Notes under the pieces: model-generated
The model's database searches: none
Seen by the model: only the letters and a program-made list of their open reading frames with translations
What the model was told of the DNA's origin: nothing
Assembly: GCA_964019135.1 (NCBI GenBank)
Contig: OZ025261.1
Span: forward strand, 35,516,820 to 35,580,819
Length of the DNA: 64,000 bases
Origin: Arenicola marina
Taxonomy: Eukaryota > Annelida > Polychaeta > Arenicolidae
Reading direction: 5' to 3'
Translations under genes and position numbers: made by a program
Shown here: piece by piece, positions 22,601-44,065 of the stretch
Position numbering within the stretch: position 1 is the stretch's first letter
Layout of the letters: every line of letters begins with the position of its first letter

Positions 22601-24106
22601 GTTTGCTAATGCGTCGGTTATCTAAGCTCAATCAACAGGGACGATTTGTTGATGAGGTCCAAGTTAAGTATGATATATGGTTAAAGAGCGACTTGTATGC
22701 ACAATCCACCTACCAAAAAAGCCGCCGATATTCCGACACCTTGACCAACGTTTGTCTGCGGGGCGTGTTTCTGCTACGGGAAAATAATAAACCGTTCAAA
22801 CTCAGTGATATTCCTCCAAATCTCAGTTCGTATTTTGGGAATATATTAACATTGCAATAGGATTTACTAATACCGGTATGTAAACATGGTCAGTAGTATC
22901 GTTGGGCGTCTCGGATATATATATAAACTTAATCACAGAAGGGTTCAGTTGCACTTTAACCAACAGACATCAAGGCTTTTGGTAAGTCTGTTTCGTAAAC
23001 AATTGCCTCTCATACTGTTGCTAGCTCAGCTTCGTAGAGACGAATCTTTACAAAGCAAATGTTATTTTATTGACAATCTTTGCTATGTATACAAGAATCT
23101 TTAGACACTGACTGTCGTCCTATTGGCCCAGAATTCATCTGACGTCACCACTCCGCTGACAACTAAGTCCTTGTACAGTTGGAACAATTCAGGATCGTCT
23201 TGCAGCATACTGAAAAAAAAATTGAACTATAGTTAGCTCTTTAAATCGGATGACGATGAACCGGTTTAACCAACAAAGAATCTGGAAAGGCACAGCTGTT
23301 TCTGGTTGTATTTGCTTCTGAGAAACCGATCGAATTCTATAAATATGTCCCAATGATAAATAGGAAAATTTTAAGTAAGCTGCTAATCAAGTAAGAAAAT
23401 ACAGCAAAAGAGTCGAACCGATTTTTCTCCTCCAGTTCGCTGTTCACTTTCCGTCGGAAATTTGGCAGGAGTTGTTGAAGCAGTTCTTTGATGCCTTCGC
23501 GGTCAGCTTTTTGGACATCGCGGCCTTTCTTATTACAAAAATGATATGTGTTGGCGCCGCCATCGTGCATGACAATCTGTAGCTGCACCTTGTCCTTTGT
23601 ATCAGGGGAAATCTTTTGCACTGAAGGAAAATGAAAACTCTCAATTCTCTCTTCACACAGATGATAAGTACGCAATGCACAACAAGTGTGTAATGTAATT
23701 CACAATAGAATGAGAATGACATGATCTGTGTGGCTTGTCTTAAAAAGAATTGCATGGGCATTCATCTTTATATTATAACCCAGATTAACTCATTGGCGCA
23801 AAAAAGTAGTCCATGTGTGGTTCCAAGCGAGAAGCGCACACAGTACAGCAAGAACATACATGTTAAAGAGAGCAATGGGATACAGCTCCCCCAAAACTAC
23901 ACATGGACACTAATGGAAACTTTAGCATTTGCTAAGGAAGTAGATGACTTACCCCTAATATCAGCATAATTATGGCTAATAGTGAAACTGTCTCTGGCTT
24001 GTGGCATCCATGCCATGCGCTGAGCCATCATGTATAATGATCCTTCTGTCTTCTTGTTTTTCACATGATTCACAATAAGCAGCACTTCTTCTGCAGAGCG
24101 AGACAT
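16682..24106 (-). CDS. GTF2H1: General transcription factor IIH subunit 1 (TFIIH p62)
   Basis: Minus-strand coding exons: 24106-23953, 23620-23419, 23209-23113, 22755-22714, 22376-22283, 21867-21718, 21461-21382, 21018-20752, 20420-20211, 19948-19927 (tentative 22-nt microexon), 19157-19042, 18808-18716, 16768-16682. The sum is 1614 nt, 537 residues (human 548). It is the core TFIIH subunit for promoter opening and nucleotide-excision repair. The N-terminus ([28 protein letters not shown]) is the pleckstrin-like domain that binds XPC, TFIIE and p53. Two BSD domains follow: [13 protein letters not shown]...DEFWANR (about 119-150) and [20 protein letters not shown] (about 197-228). Then come GVGISAAFL, the [11 protein letters not shown] and [11 protein letters not shown] blocks, and the C-terminal [11 protein letters not shown]. 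The intron after 21718 is GC-AG (CAAG|GCAAGT). An acceptor at 24133 implies a 5' UTR intron. The last intron holds the 33-bp array. Confidence 0.93.
17216..17330 (-). mobile_element. tRNA-derived SINE head (A-box and B-box) that seeds the 33-bp array
   Basis: On the minus strand this reads TAGCCTAGCAGG (a perfect match to the A-box consensus TRGCNNAGYNGG, plus coordinates 17308-17319), then GCGCATTAG, and later GGTTCGCATCC (B-box-like, 17241-17251). The distance between boxes is larger than in a tRNA, as in some SINE heads. The A-box half runs directly into the adjoining tandem array. Confidence 0.65.
17300..18575. repeat. 33-bp minisatellite of A-box units in the last GTF2H1 intron, ~38 copies
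   Basis: Unit on the plus strand: CACGGGGTGACCCCAACGCG followed by CTACCTGCTAGGC. On the minus strand, which is the sense strand of GTF2H1, nearly every unit reads TGGCCTAGCAGG, a perfect pol III A-box. Most units are 33 bp, with a few of 32 bp where GACCCCAAC is GACCCAAC. Variants alternate GGTGACC/GGCGACC/GGAGACC and CTGCTAGG/CTGGTAGG. The open frames seen through it on both strands arise because a 33-bp unit without stops stays open; they are not genes. Confidence 0.95.
19475..19520 (-). mobile_element. SINE family A body fragment
   Basis: GGAGCCACATCTCCGGGGGT followed by AAACCCTTACTCTT matches, in reverse orientation, the family A body (AAGAGTAGGGGGTTACCCC...GGAGA.GTGGCTCC). It is a short fragment within a GTF2H1 intron. 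Confidence 0.45.
20112..20170 (-). repeat. Partial duplication of a GTF2H1 exon end and its donor
   Basis: On the minus strand, GCAGGCCTGGCACCCCAGGC then TAAACCATTTAAGGGGG repeats the end of the exon at 20211 and its intron start (CAGGCCTGGCACCCCAGGCT then CAACCAG|GTAAGGGGGC). The duplicated donor is inactive (TTAAGG). It is joined to CTCCTGGGAGACGAGCCTGC, an inverted copy of nearby exon sequence. Confidence 0.7.
22020..22260. repeat. Degenerate AT-rich repeat (GGATAGGTGGATAATT)
   Basis: Loose tandem copies of GATAGGTGGATAATTG and variants (ATTAGGATAGGT, GGAGAAGTGAATAG) fill the GTF2H1 intron between the exons at 21867 and 22283. No coding or regulatory signal is visible. Confidence 0.7.
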
Positions 24107-25234
24107 TCTTAAAATCCATAGGCTGCACTCTCCTATGAAATTAAATAAAACCAATCAATCTACATTAACACTGGTGAAAATAAAATAACTTTGGCCACAA
24201 GAAGAACAACTGTGAGTGACCTAAAATGTGTAGGGTATGCTTTGTTTCCAAACCCCTATACTACAAAATTCTTCCCATTTATATGCCGTACATTGTTTTT
24301 AGGCATGTGAAGTAACACCAAACAGAACTACCGGTAGTAGGAATGAATAGCAGAGGTTTACATATCTACTGGCAGACTCCTGTAGCCTAGAAAGATACAA
24401 CCTGTAGGGGTTTTCGATTATATTCTCTACTGAAACATTCAAAGTGAATCCTGCCCTGCTTCCAGCACCTTGTAAAGTAGGCTTCTCACCATTATAAAGC
24501 CAAGTATGATGACTGGCTCTGTAGCAATATGGACAGTCTGTCAGTCTGATGTAACCTTTAACAATGGGGCTAGCTACCCGGAACTCTCCCCCAGCCCACT
24601 ATGGCACTATTAATGATGGATTACCCCAACTTTGAACACTTGATGATTTGGTTTATGTTTATATTTAAAGGGGTAGTCATGCCCAGGTGAAGAGGGATTG
24701 AAATAGCTGGTTGTTATCATTAATCAGCTGAAACATGGCAGCTGAGGCAAGGGCCGTCATTGGGTGGCGGCATCAGCCACAAGAGCTCCAGCAGCGGGAA
24801 TACTGGGTTGGGCATACCAGTCCGACAAGCTGGCTGCCTGCCTGGAGTAGTGAGACAGGGTCCCATTCTCCAGCCACATATGAGGCCTATACCCCCTTTC
24901 CCTTCTACAGTAAAATCATCTAGCGATCAAAATGGACATGCAGTCAAAGTGGGCCTACACTGATGATTTGACTACAGGCTGCTGCAGAGGGCAGGGTTGT
25001 GTTAGGGCTGGTGATATGATGTGAGCAGGTGAGGGCTTTGGTGATTACTATGTGAGGGGGTGAAGGCATGCCCAGGTAGCTGGGGATTAACATCAATAAC
25101 ATATGGATATTATTCGTTAAGCAGAGGTGGAGTGCCCCAGTGAAGGGGGACTGACAAGGCTGGTTATTATTCATTAATCTTCTTCAATTTCATTGCTGAC
25201 ACATATACAAATTCATCTTTTATTCCATTTATAT

Positions 25235-25280
25235 ATATATAAACATTGTCAGCAGTTACCCCCCCCCCCCCCCCCCTTCT
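25235..25280. repeat. (TA)n followed by poly(C)
   Basis: ATATATATATAAACATTG is followed by an uninterrupted run of about 17 C. Simple-sequence DNA; its length is probably polymorphic. Confidence 0.9.
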
Positions 25281-26344
25281 CTGTAGGTAAATTATCCAGT
25301 GGTCAAAGAGGACTACAGTCAAAGTAGGCCTACAGGCTACAGCAGAAGGACTGGACAGCTTGGTTGTTATCACTCTTTAGCAGTTTAGTGAGGGCAAAAC
25401 ACCTAGAAAGCCATTGAAGGAGGTTGGATGGTTATGACGTGAAATCTTTAATTTTGACATGGCTCGGTCAAGTTCATCAGCAGAGTATGTAGGTTAAAGG
25501 TCAAGGACACAGGATTTTCTTTATTTGTTCCCTAACCATTGGTAGATGGTAGATCGATATCGATATAACGTTCACAGTTTTCATTTAATGTTACTGTACA
25601 TTATGTCATGTATGGAGCCCGTCGGTAACTTGTATCACGTCTTTGAATTTTGTAAATTGCCTAAGTAGTTTGTCTGCAAAAAATTGCTAAACTTTAACAT
25701 AGGACCCTACGAGAGCTATTAACTATTAAAAACAGCTGGCCGACATCCGTGATATGTCGCCGGGGGCCCATCACTTGGCTTATCGAGATGTCAACACAGC
25801 GCAGCTCACTAATCTTATCATAACATTACAGCAATGCTCTTCCCTGTCGCTAGCTGTGCCAGTGACCGCGGTGCCAGTGTAGGCATACTGTTGTGGGGGA
25901 TGGGGCAGGGGAGGGGTGTTTGAAGCTGGGGTGGTGGGATGATCCAATTGGTTGCTATGAAAATGTGAATGGTAGGGATGTAGAAACTAGAAACTAAATA
26001 AATGGGCAGTTTGGTTTTAGCTGTCTACCGAGTGAGATTGTTGAGAGTGACTTTTACTTTTGGGATGGGGCTAACAATTGAGAGAATGCTCAATATAGTG
26101 ACAGTTTAAGAGCTGCCACATCTGAAGGGTCAATATAGATAGGAGGTATCAAATATAGATCTAAGGGGCTAATCTGGATCTAAGGTGTCAAATCTGGATC
26201 TGAGCAGCCAAATATGTCACATATAAAGTCAGTCAAGTCATCTGTTAAGTTCAATGGTCAGTGTAGTGGGCTAAAGACACAATCTGGATTTTACATTTTA
26301 CGTCATTCTTACCCTACAGGTGATGCAAGCTCGTTGATTATTGG

Positions 26345-26580
26345 CTAGGACGCTTTAACCACTTTTGGTCATTCAGGATGCTTTAACCACTTTTGGTCAT
26401 ATCGCATCAATGGGAGAAGGAAGGGAGAGTGGAGCCATATCTCCAGGGGTAGCCCCCTACTCTTTACAAAGAAAGACATGAGATCTTTATCCTGCAACCA
26501 CACAGACATGGCCACAGCAGGGCTTGAACCATCGATCAACATGCTGTTAGGCTCTCAGGCAGCCATTGAAAGAAGACTAG
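26345..26580 (-). mobile_element. tRNA-derived SINE (family A), 5'-truncated
   Basis: The minus strand reads ATGGTTCAAGCCCTGCTGTG (B-box region), GGCCATGTCTGTGTGGTT, AAAGAGTAGGGGGCTACCCC and TCCCTTCCTTCTCCCATTGA, ending in two copies of ATGACCAAAAGTGGTTAAAG. It aligns along its length with the copy at 30865-31090. The A-box part of the head is missing. Confidence 0.85.
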
Positions 26581-27558
26581 CCATGGTTCTGGGCTAAAGG
26601 AGGACAGATGTCAATATTATTTAGGCAAGTAAAGAATTTGTACAGGCAAGGATTTTTACGTCAGTCGCCTGGTTAGTTACCATCTAAATGTCACTTTGTC
26701 GAGACACTGTTTACGCGGTTTTACTGTAGCCAGCTAATCTGCTGATTTAATATCAAGCGAATCGCGAAAGAGCTGAATGTATGTTGGCTGGGCGCATTTC
26801 TTTAATACCCCGGGTGTATCCCTACGGTGGACTGAATACGCACATTACGCATCGGTTCACCGCCCGACACTTCTTTCACCCTGGTATGGGTGCGCGCGCA
26901 TCTATTCGGTATGCCGATGTGCCCCATTCAAAACAGCACGGGGCATTCGGGAGAAGATGGCGGCTGATTGAAAGGTGATGAGAGTAGGTTGGTTCCAGTG
27001 CCCTAACGTGCACCGGATGTGAACGGTGTGTACATTTCATTGGAATAGGCATATCTCTATCGGCACACTCGGAAGTTCCCTGTCACGTGTTGCGGGCCCG
27101 GAGCGGGATACCGAACCTGGCCCGAAAAGGCCAAAGAAATGCGCCCGCTGTGGCCGGTGGACATGCATGCTCTATCACTTACTATCACATGCAGAATTAT
27201 TTCGATAAATAAGCAATTTGCAAGAAAATTATAACATCACACACAAATGCCAATTGAAAGAGATACAAGGACTCACATCAACACATACTTAACTTACAAA
27301 CTTAGATATATCGTAAAACGCGTTGTTTGACAGTCTTTACTTTTTCGCACTGATCCCTGGGTAATATTACCGTAAAACGGTATAAATAAAATGTCGTAAA
27401 TGGTCGCTATCAAGTTAATCTTTATTATAATTTAGATCAAATAGATTATTATCCCTTATAAACTATTTGCTATAAATATGTCACCATTATGCATGAATCT
27501 GGTTAAATAAAAAAATTAGGTCTCATACGACATTTGCCAACAATTAGGTCAATCTGTC

Positions 27559-27587
27559 GTTACCATAGGGATAATTCAAACTTCCGG
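27559..27587 (+). promoter_or_regulatory. Candidate PIFO promoter: X-box-like RFX site plus ETS site
   Basis: GTTACCATAGGGAT (27559-27572) has a perfect left RFX half-site (GTTACC) with a degenerate right half. ACTTCCGG (27580-27587) is an ETS-type core. They lie about 105-130 bp upstream of the inferred PIFO ATG at 27690, the usual distance for X-boxes of ciliary genes. The assignment is inferred from motif and position only. Confidence 0.45.
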
Positions 27588-27689
27588 TGTTGTTTCTTGC
27601 TTACATTTTGTTGGTTGTGCATGTAAGAGGGACATTTTATTTGCGATACAGTCGCACATCTACTTACTAGAAAGAGATCGATTGACGTG

Positions 27690-30600
27690 ATGGAAGGTAA
27701 CTGCCTTTCTGCCGATAAGTTATTTGCAAAGTGACAATTTACATGCACAAAATATGGAACCCAAATATTGCCAGAAATTAAGGGTCAGGAAGATATTTTT
27801 AAATCATGTAACCTTGACCTAAACTAAAGTCAAAGTCATAAATGCCGTAGACACACGTTTCGGCCTATATTTTCCACGATTGTGCTGCGATCGCTCTACA
27901 AATCACTGACATGAGAAAGCAACACTAGACCATTTTAATGATACCAAACTTACGTTTGTACTGTCTGCGATGTTATCCTTTTTTATGACACAAACAATAT
28001 TTCTCCATGATGACACTCCCATTGGCAGCAGACACACTTTCGCAAATACTGAAATAGACTAAATCCCAGACAATGAAAGGTTCTATAGTTGCCATGGCAT
28101 CCTCGTGGCTGGTATAAATATAGAGCATGTATTGTTCAAAGCACGTTTGGCGCCATGGCAACCATCATTTTATGACACGTGTTTTAGCATTTTGGCGACA
28201 GAGCGTCTTCTGCCAATGGCGTGTCAGCATGGAGAAATATTCTTTGTGTCATAAAAAAGGATAACATTGCAGTACAAACGTAAGTTTGGTATCATTAAAA
28301 TGGTCTAGTGTTGCTTTCTCACGTCAGGTATTTTGAGAGTGATCGAAGCAAATTCGCGGAAAATATGGGCAGAAACGTGTGTCTACGGTATTTATGACTT
28401 TGACTTTAGCAGGGGGTGTAATAGTTGTTTAGCAGTCAATAATTTGTAATGCTAATACCTATATGCTTTGATATAGGAGATTTTTTAAATCAGATATTTG
28501 AAGGGCCAAATTAATGGTATAGACTCTAGATATCTAGATCTACATCTAGTCCTGCAAGTAATCCATGGCATATAGCCATAGTCACTGTGGATACCCCATC
28601 AGGACATTTGGCATATCAGAGCGGACTATGTTAAATTTATGGCACTATAGTGTGCATCCAGTCCTGTCGCAGCTATTGTTCAATACAATTGGCCAGCAGT
28701 AGCAGCTAGGAAGGGTGATGAGGGATGACATGTATATTATTTAGCTGGTGGGATTAGATGTAGTGATTTGGCGAGACATGTGCAAGGTAATTTAACTGTC
28801 TGAGATGAATAAATGGTGTTTCTCAACTCAAGTTGACCCTTCCCCATCATGGGACTGGTGCAAAAATTATGGCTTTGGTTATTCAGATAGTACAGATTTT
28901 GTGATTAAAACATGCCACACTTACAAAACTAAACTATATAATTTGCACAACCACACTTTTCAATATTTACTCTTCTATGGGTATATTATATTAGTTTTAA
29001 GAATTACGATATAATTTATCTATAAGCTGGCCTTTAGCAACTCTCCCTCAATCCAGTACAGTATTGCATATGATAGTAAAAAAAGCTGAAGGCAAAAGGG
29101 AATTGAGGTTATAGATATGCTGCAATCGCATTGGTCCAACTCTAGGTGATATTGGCATGGGCTAATGTGTCAGTTGGTCAAGAAACTTACTATAACATAT
29201 TAATCAGTTATCAGACTGGCATAATTTATATATATGCATGTTTATATAATGCTATCTTGATGTGTATATAGACTGGGCTCTCGCTAGGATATTTTTTTCA
29301 TTAGCCAATTTGGCTACTTCCGTGGAAAAAAATTAGCCAAATATATTGGTTATAAATTGGTTATAAATCTCATCGTGTAAACTTCCGCCAATATTTGTTT
29401 GAGCATATTCTGGTTCCATTTGTTGAAAAAAACATGAATAAAAATGTATTTGTAGTTGAAATTTTATATTCGCCATTTTGGTGAGTATCCAGGAAGATAG
29501 GAAGGAAGATCGATTTCTTCATTAATCATGTCTGAGACTTTGTATATATCACTATAGTCAACTGTATGGTCACCTAACATTTTCATCAGCTTATACAGAT
29601 TATGTTGTTTGTCATCTTTGCAGTAGATGACAAGAGCAGTGTTGCCTTTGGGACAACTTTGGACAGAGGAATATTTCCAAGCAATGTTGCTCCAACAAGA
29701 TTTGGAAATGATTTGTCACCTATCAGAGGTGCTCCAGACAGGGGCCCAGGCAAATATGACAATGAAGAGGTAGCAACTTGTACAAAGAACTCTTAATTTG
29801 ACCTTATCTGTATCTTTTGTATGTTTACAATGTTAACAATATATATATATATATATAAACAAGATAACATCACTACAGTACATGTCAACAAATTTTAAAT
29901 TTCAGTTCACCAACTTCTGGTACCAGGTTCAAAATAAAATAACAAGTGAAAAGGGTTACTCACTAGGAGCAAGGACAGCAAAACGATTTCCCAAGCAATA
30001 CCATGTAAGTACCAGCCCAAATAGTTTCAGAGCAATAGTAGAAATTATCGTATAGTAATACCGATATATGTAACGGCGGGTTTGGTCGCCAGCGGGAGTC
30101 GAACTCACGATCGCGAGTCAGCCACTCTACCCCTTAAGCTAAAGGGATGATCACTCCAGCCAAGGCTAGTAGGAATGGTTTATCTCCCTGTGACACCTAT
30201 AATACGTACTCTAAGTTTGTAAATTGTAAATCTTTGGCATATCATAGCCACTTCATACTGATTAGCAGAAACCATATAAGACCATATATTTTAGCTGACA
30301 AAATGCAACTGAAACCATTTTCATTTTATATTAGTTCTTGCATGCTTTCTTGTGTTCCCTATAGTTCTCAACGCCTGCTCCTGACACCTACCAAACGAAA
30401 TGTACAGAACGAAAGGAATTCGACCCAGCTTACAGACCATTCAATTCTGCCGCTGCACGCTTTATCGTCACGAAGAAGGATATGGAAGAAGTCTTGCCTG
30501 GGTACACAAACAAACTATTTATTTTCACATTACCATTTTGCACTAACATACATTGTGTGATACAAAGAGAACACAGCAATTAATTTTTCTTTTTTAATGC

Positions 30601-31490
30601 GAATAGCCGATAAATTGGCCGTTATACTCCTCAGATTATCGTAATGATAGGGGACTAGGGGTCAGGGATTGGAATCAGGGTTAGGAATTAGAGCCTATGG
30701 CTATGGCTTATGGTTGGGAGTTCGGTTCAAGGCCCAGAGCGTGTCGCCACGTTACGGGTGGAACAGCGATGAGGGACATATTAGACACTGCGACAAATAA
30801 AACCCCCACATACCTAGTTATTTATCGGCAGTGTTGTTTCAATTACGTATCTGATCATATTTATGGGGCCGGTCCGGTAGCTCTGTGGGTTAGAGCGCTC
30901 GCCGTGAGTGTCCTTGTCACCTGAGAGCCTAACGGTAAGTGGATCGGTGGTTCGCCCCGCTGTGGCCATGTCTGTGTGGTTCTTCTACGCAAAGAGTAGG
31001 GGGTTACCCCCGAGGACTTGGCTCCACTTTCCCTTCCTCCTCCCATTGACGCGATATGACCAAAAGTGGTTACAGCGTCCTATATATATACAACTATCAA
31101 CCAACCGATCATATGTATCGTTTGAACTGTACTGTAACATGATGGTCGTATATCTTCTAGGCCAGGAACTTATGAGCATCAAATCAGCAGAAACCGAAAG
31201 GTGAACTGGCATCAGACGTTTGGAGGGGCGCCTATCAACTTGCCTGCTGTTAACCAACACAGCACTATTGACAGGAACACCGAAAAGGTGACCACATTTA
31301 TATAAAGATAGATCGTCAGCGCCACATAGGAATTAACGTAGATGAAGCCAAACTTATTTTACATTGCAATGCAAACTATATTGTTATTACCACTAACGAT
31401 AAATCGTCCGTTTTCTTGTAGCTTTTGAGCACGAAAGAAGAAAAGAAGTATCATCGAAGACTTGCATATTTAAAGATGTACTACGAATGA
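27690..31490 (+). CDS. PIFO: Protein pitchfork (PIFO / CIMAP3), ciliary
   Basis: Coding exons: 27690-27696 (ATG GAA G), 29624-29769, 29906-30004, 30365-30501, 31161-31287, 31422-31490. The sum is 585 nt, 194 residues (human 191). Landmarks shared with vertebrate pitchfork are FGNDLSPIRGAPDRGPGKY (human NKFVPLRGSPHRGPGCY), EKGYSLGARTAKRF (IKGYTLGARTAVRF), FNSAAARF, PGTYEH and the C-terminal HRRLAYLKMYYE (HRNRVAYLSLYYN). Pitchfork acts at the basal body and ciliary base, where it is linked to Aurora A activation and cilium disassembly; the P/G-rich blocks resemble those of axonemal microtubule-associated proteins. The 7-nt first coding exon is inferred: it is the ATG that gives the required phase 1 before a GT donor, and it lies just downstream of an X-box-like site. 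Exons 2-6 are secure. Confidence 0.9.
27827..28406. mobile_element. Fold-back MITE, 580 bp, TA-flanked, in PIFO intron 1
   Basis: Long inverted arms begin AAGTCAAAGTCATAAATGCC and end with the complement (GGTATTTATGACTTTGACTT), each bordered by TA. Arm similarity extends inward for more than 200 bp (GATACCAAACTTACGTTTGT on the left matches ACAAACGTAAGTTTGGTATC on the right). There is no coding capacity. Two X-box-like sequences sit in the inner arms (28088-28101 and 28149-28162). A 223-bp relative lies at 49853-50075, and part of a third reaches the window end (about 63825-63890). Confidence 0.9.
29842..29864. repeat. (TA)n microsatellite in PIFO intron 2
   Basis: Uninterrupted ATATATATATATATATAT tract in the short intron between the exons ending at 29769 and starting at 29906. 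Confidence 0.9.
30083..30150 (-). repeat. tRNA-like pseudogene or SINE head in PIFO intron 3
   Basis: The minus strand reads TAGCTTAAGGGGTAGAGTGG (A-box) and, 40-odd bases on, GTGAGTTCGACTCCCGC (B-box and T-arm). The spacing is tRNA-like, but acceptor-stem pairing is poor and the anticodon arm is not clear. I call it tRNA-derived, not a working tRNA. Confidence 0.5.
30865..31090 (+). mobile_element. tRNA-derived SINE (family A), near full length
   Basis: Head: GGTAGCTCTGTGGGTTAGAG (A-box with one mismatch) and GGTTCGCCCC (B-box, 30949-30958). Body: GCTGTGGCCATGTCTGTGTG, AAAGAGTAGGGGGTTACCCC, CTTCCTCCTCCCATTGACGC, ATGACCAAAAGTGGTTACAG, ending in TATATATATA. It is the most complete copy in the window and lies in the PIFO intron 30502-31160, sense to the gene. 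Confidence 0.88.
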
Positions 31491-31823
31491 ATATAGAATG
31501 TATTTCTTAACAAAGTTCATTATTCAAGGTTTGTGGTATATAGATAAAACTTTTCTTCGACTGTCACGACAAAACTATTTTGACTGGCATTCTAGTCAAA
31601 ATCACCTACACACGAAATTGGTTTTAACGGAATATTTTAATGGCTCGTTAGTAAACTAGTAGAATTTTATCGGTCTGCGTGGAATAATTTTGTATGCCGC
31701 ACGCTTCTCATTTTTGACGAAGTAAATTCAGTAACATCACTCTTAAAGTTCTATTATGTTTAAATTGTGGGTGAGTCAATTTTATTTATATACATATTAT
31801 ACACATGTATGTTTGGTAGTGCA

Positions 31824-31829
31824 AATAAA
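31824..31829 (+). terminator. Candidate PIFO poly(A) signal (AATAAA)
   Basis: AATAAA stands 334 bp after the PIFO stop codon, in an AT-rich region followed by GT-rich sequence (GGAGTTGTCGTTG). It is the only canonical hexamer seen in the proximal 3' flank. Confidence 0.5.
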
Positions 31830-33143
31830 GAAAAACCTGTAGACATATACCGCTGGAGTTGTCGTTGATTTATAAAACTCGGGTGTTTGGATTAGTGTAA
31901 CAATGATAAGACTGAAAGGAGTTACATCAAATAACAATTAATGAAAATATCACAGAAACTGGTTCATCTTCCACGTCAGAATCCACGTTATCACTCACGA
32001 TTTAGACAAGTGGTACAAAAGTAATCAAATGCCATCCTGTTAAATAATATTTTATTCAACTTTTTGTTTACAAAATAATAATATATAAAGCTGTATGCTG
32101 CACTTTCACAAACAAACGCCATTAGCATGTAGCTTGCAGAGATATCCACCGTAGCCACCTGCATATCTGACTTTTGCACATCAATTCTTTATCCCATTCA
32201 AAACTTAAAAAGCCAACGAAACAAACTGGGTACATCGATTCCACGCTGCAGACAATGCCTGGATACCGGGCGTTAACTAAAACACCCTTAAATTGGTACT
32301 CTTGAAATCGAATATTAGACAAAACTACACAATTGTGTAATCTGATCACGTGTATTGTTCGTGATGTAAGCACCGATATTTTAAGAGGGTAGGTTTAATC
32401 CTCGCTATTTTTTTTTGTCGCTCACGACAAAGTGTTATTTCAACCACTTTGTGCGTACAACACTTCGACATCTTTAGCAGTATGTAGGAGGTAAGACTCG
32501 TTTAGTCTCATTTTGTACAAACAATACTGCACCCACGTAAAAAAACGAGGTTACGACCATATTGCATACTGGTCTTAAAAAATTTTGAATCACCTTCTTT
32601 GTGATTCACAATTGATTTACATTAAGACCTAGTGTAGCTTCCGCAACCAACCAGAAAGGGAGAATGCCCGCTACTGATAAAAGAAACATTTAAGAATCTG
32701 CCTCGATGACCCAAAGCCAACGAAGTACGGTTTTTAACCCAATATTGATCCTTGCACTAAGTCAATAGAAGCCTGCAGTAATCCGTGCTACAGTGGTTTA
32801 GGCGCGGGCATCTTACAAGTAGTACACACACGTCATCTTCTCCAACTCCACACTGGACCTAGATCGACGCAGGGATTACATCTTAGTTATTAATTAACAA
32901 TAAGCGATAAGCGGTTTTTCGGCATCATACTCTTTCACCTATTAGACTCCTGCATGTATCGCGTTCCTGTCCTATGTTCGTACCCTCCCGTGGTCTAAAG
33001 ACAACGGTCGTTACGCCAGCTTTTGAGACTCCTACATCTCCTGGCGTTCCTATCATATATCCTTCTCGCATCCTCACACGTACAGCACACACTAATATAT
33101 GGAACATGTATCCAAGGAAAAACTCTTCTAACTGCGAGACTCG
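31830..33143. other. Convergent 3' space between PIFO and ZC3H11A
   Basis: AT-rich sequence that should include the 3' UTR of ZC3H11A on the minus strand. A minus-strand AATAAA (plus TTTATT at about 32050) is a possible poly(A) signal. No coding or repeat feature is evident. Confidence 0.4.
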
Positions 33144-43594
<10,451 letters not shown>

Positions 43595-43849
43595 GATTGC
43601 AGCTTGCAGGGTTTCTGTATGTCCCACAACCAATATGTGACAATGTACGATGCTCTCTACGTTTATCTCCACGTCCTGCTAATATTAATGTTCTGTAATC
43701 CTGCAGTTGCGTATCTTCAGGAGTTTTGCTGCTGCTTGTTTTCAATTGTTTGTCTAATTTTCATCTTCTGTAGTTCTGCCAAAGTATATCTCCAGTAGTA
43801 CTTTTGCTGCTGCTTGTTTCCAATACTTTGGCTGATGTTCAATAGTTTA

Positions 43850-44065
43850 GCAGTTTATATCCACAATATTTGCTGATGTTTATATCCACAATATTTGCTG
43901 ATGTTTATATCAACAATATTTGCTGATGTTTATATCCACAATATTTGCTGATGTTTATATCCACAATATATGCTGATGTTTATATCCACAATATTTAGTA
44001 ATATTTATATCCACAGTATTTGCTGATATTTATGTCCAAACTATTTGATGATATTTTATGTCCAA
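43850..44065. repeat. 25-bp tandem repeat (TTTATATCCACAATATTTGC)
   Basis: About eight copies of TTTATATCCACAATATTTGC then TGATG. Distal copies are more diverged (TTTATGTCCAAACTATTTGA). It lies 250 bp upstream of the ZC3H11A start codon on the other strand's 5' side, so it may border that gene's promoter. Confidence 0.88.

Larger units (their letters stand above)
24107..27689. other. GTF2H1 5' intron/promoter region and PIFO upstream flank
   Basis: A splice acceptor on the minus strand (TTTCATAG|GAGAGTGC, exon edge 24132) shows that GTF2H1 has an upstream non-coding exon in or beyond this stretch; I could not place it. A CpG-richer patch at about 26760-27150 contains AAGATGGCGGC (26952-26962), the YY1 motif often found at housekeeping promoters, and is a possible GTF2H1 promoter. 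The rest contains a poly(C)/TA tract (25235-25280), a SINE (26345-26580) and AT-rich DNA. No further coding exon is supported. Confidence 0.45.

Noticed and set aside
26952-26962. AAGATGGCGGC as a start codon for a gene
   Set aside because: The ATG is followed almost at once by a stop (GCG GCT GAT TGA after ATG would read only MAAD). It is better read as a YY1-type promoter motif.
30083-30150. Functional tRNA gene
   Set aside because: A and B boxes are present, but I could not pair an acceptor stem or place a convincing anticodon loop. Other tRNA-like heads in the window clearly belong to SINEs.
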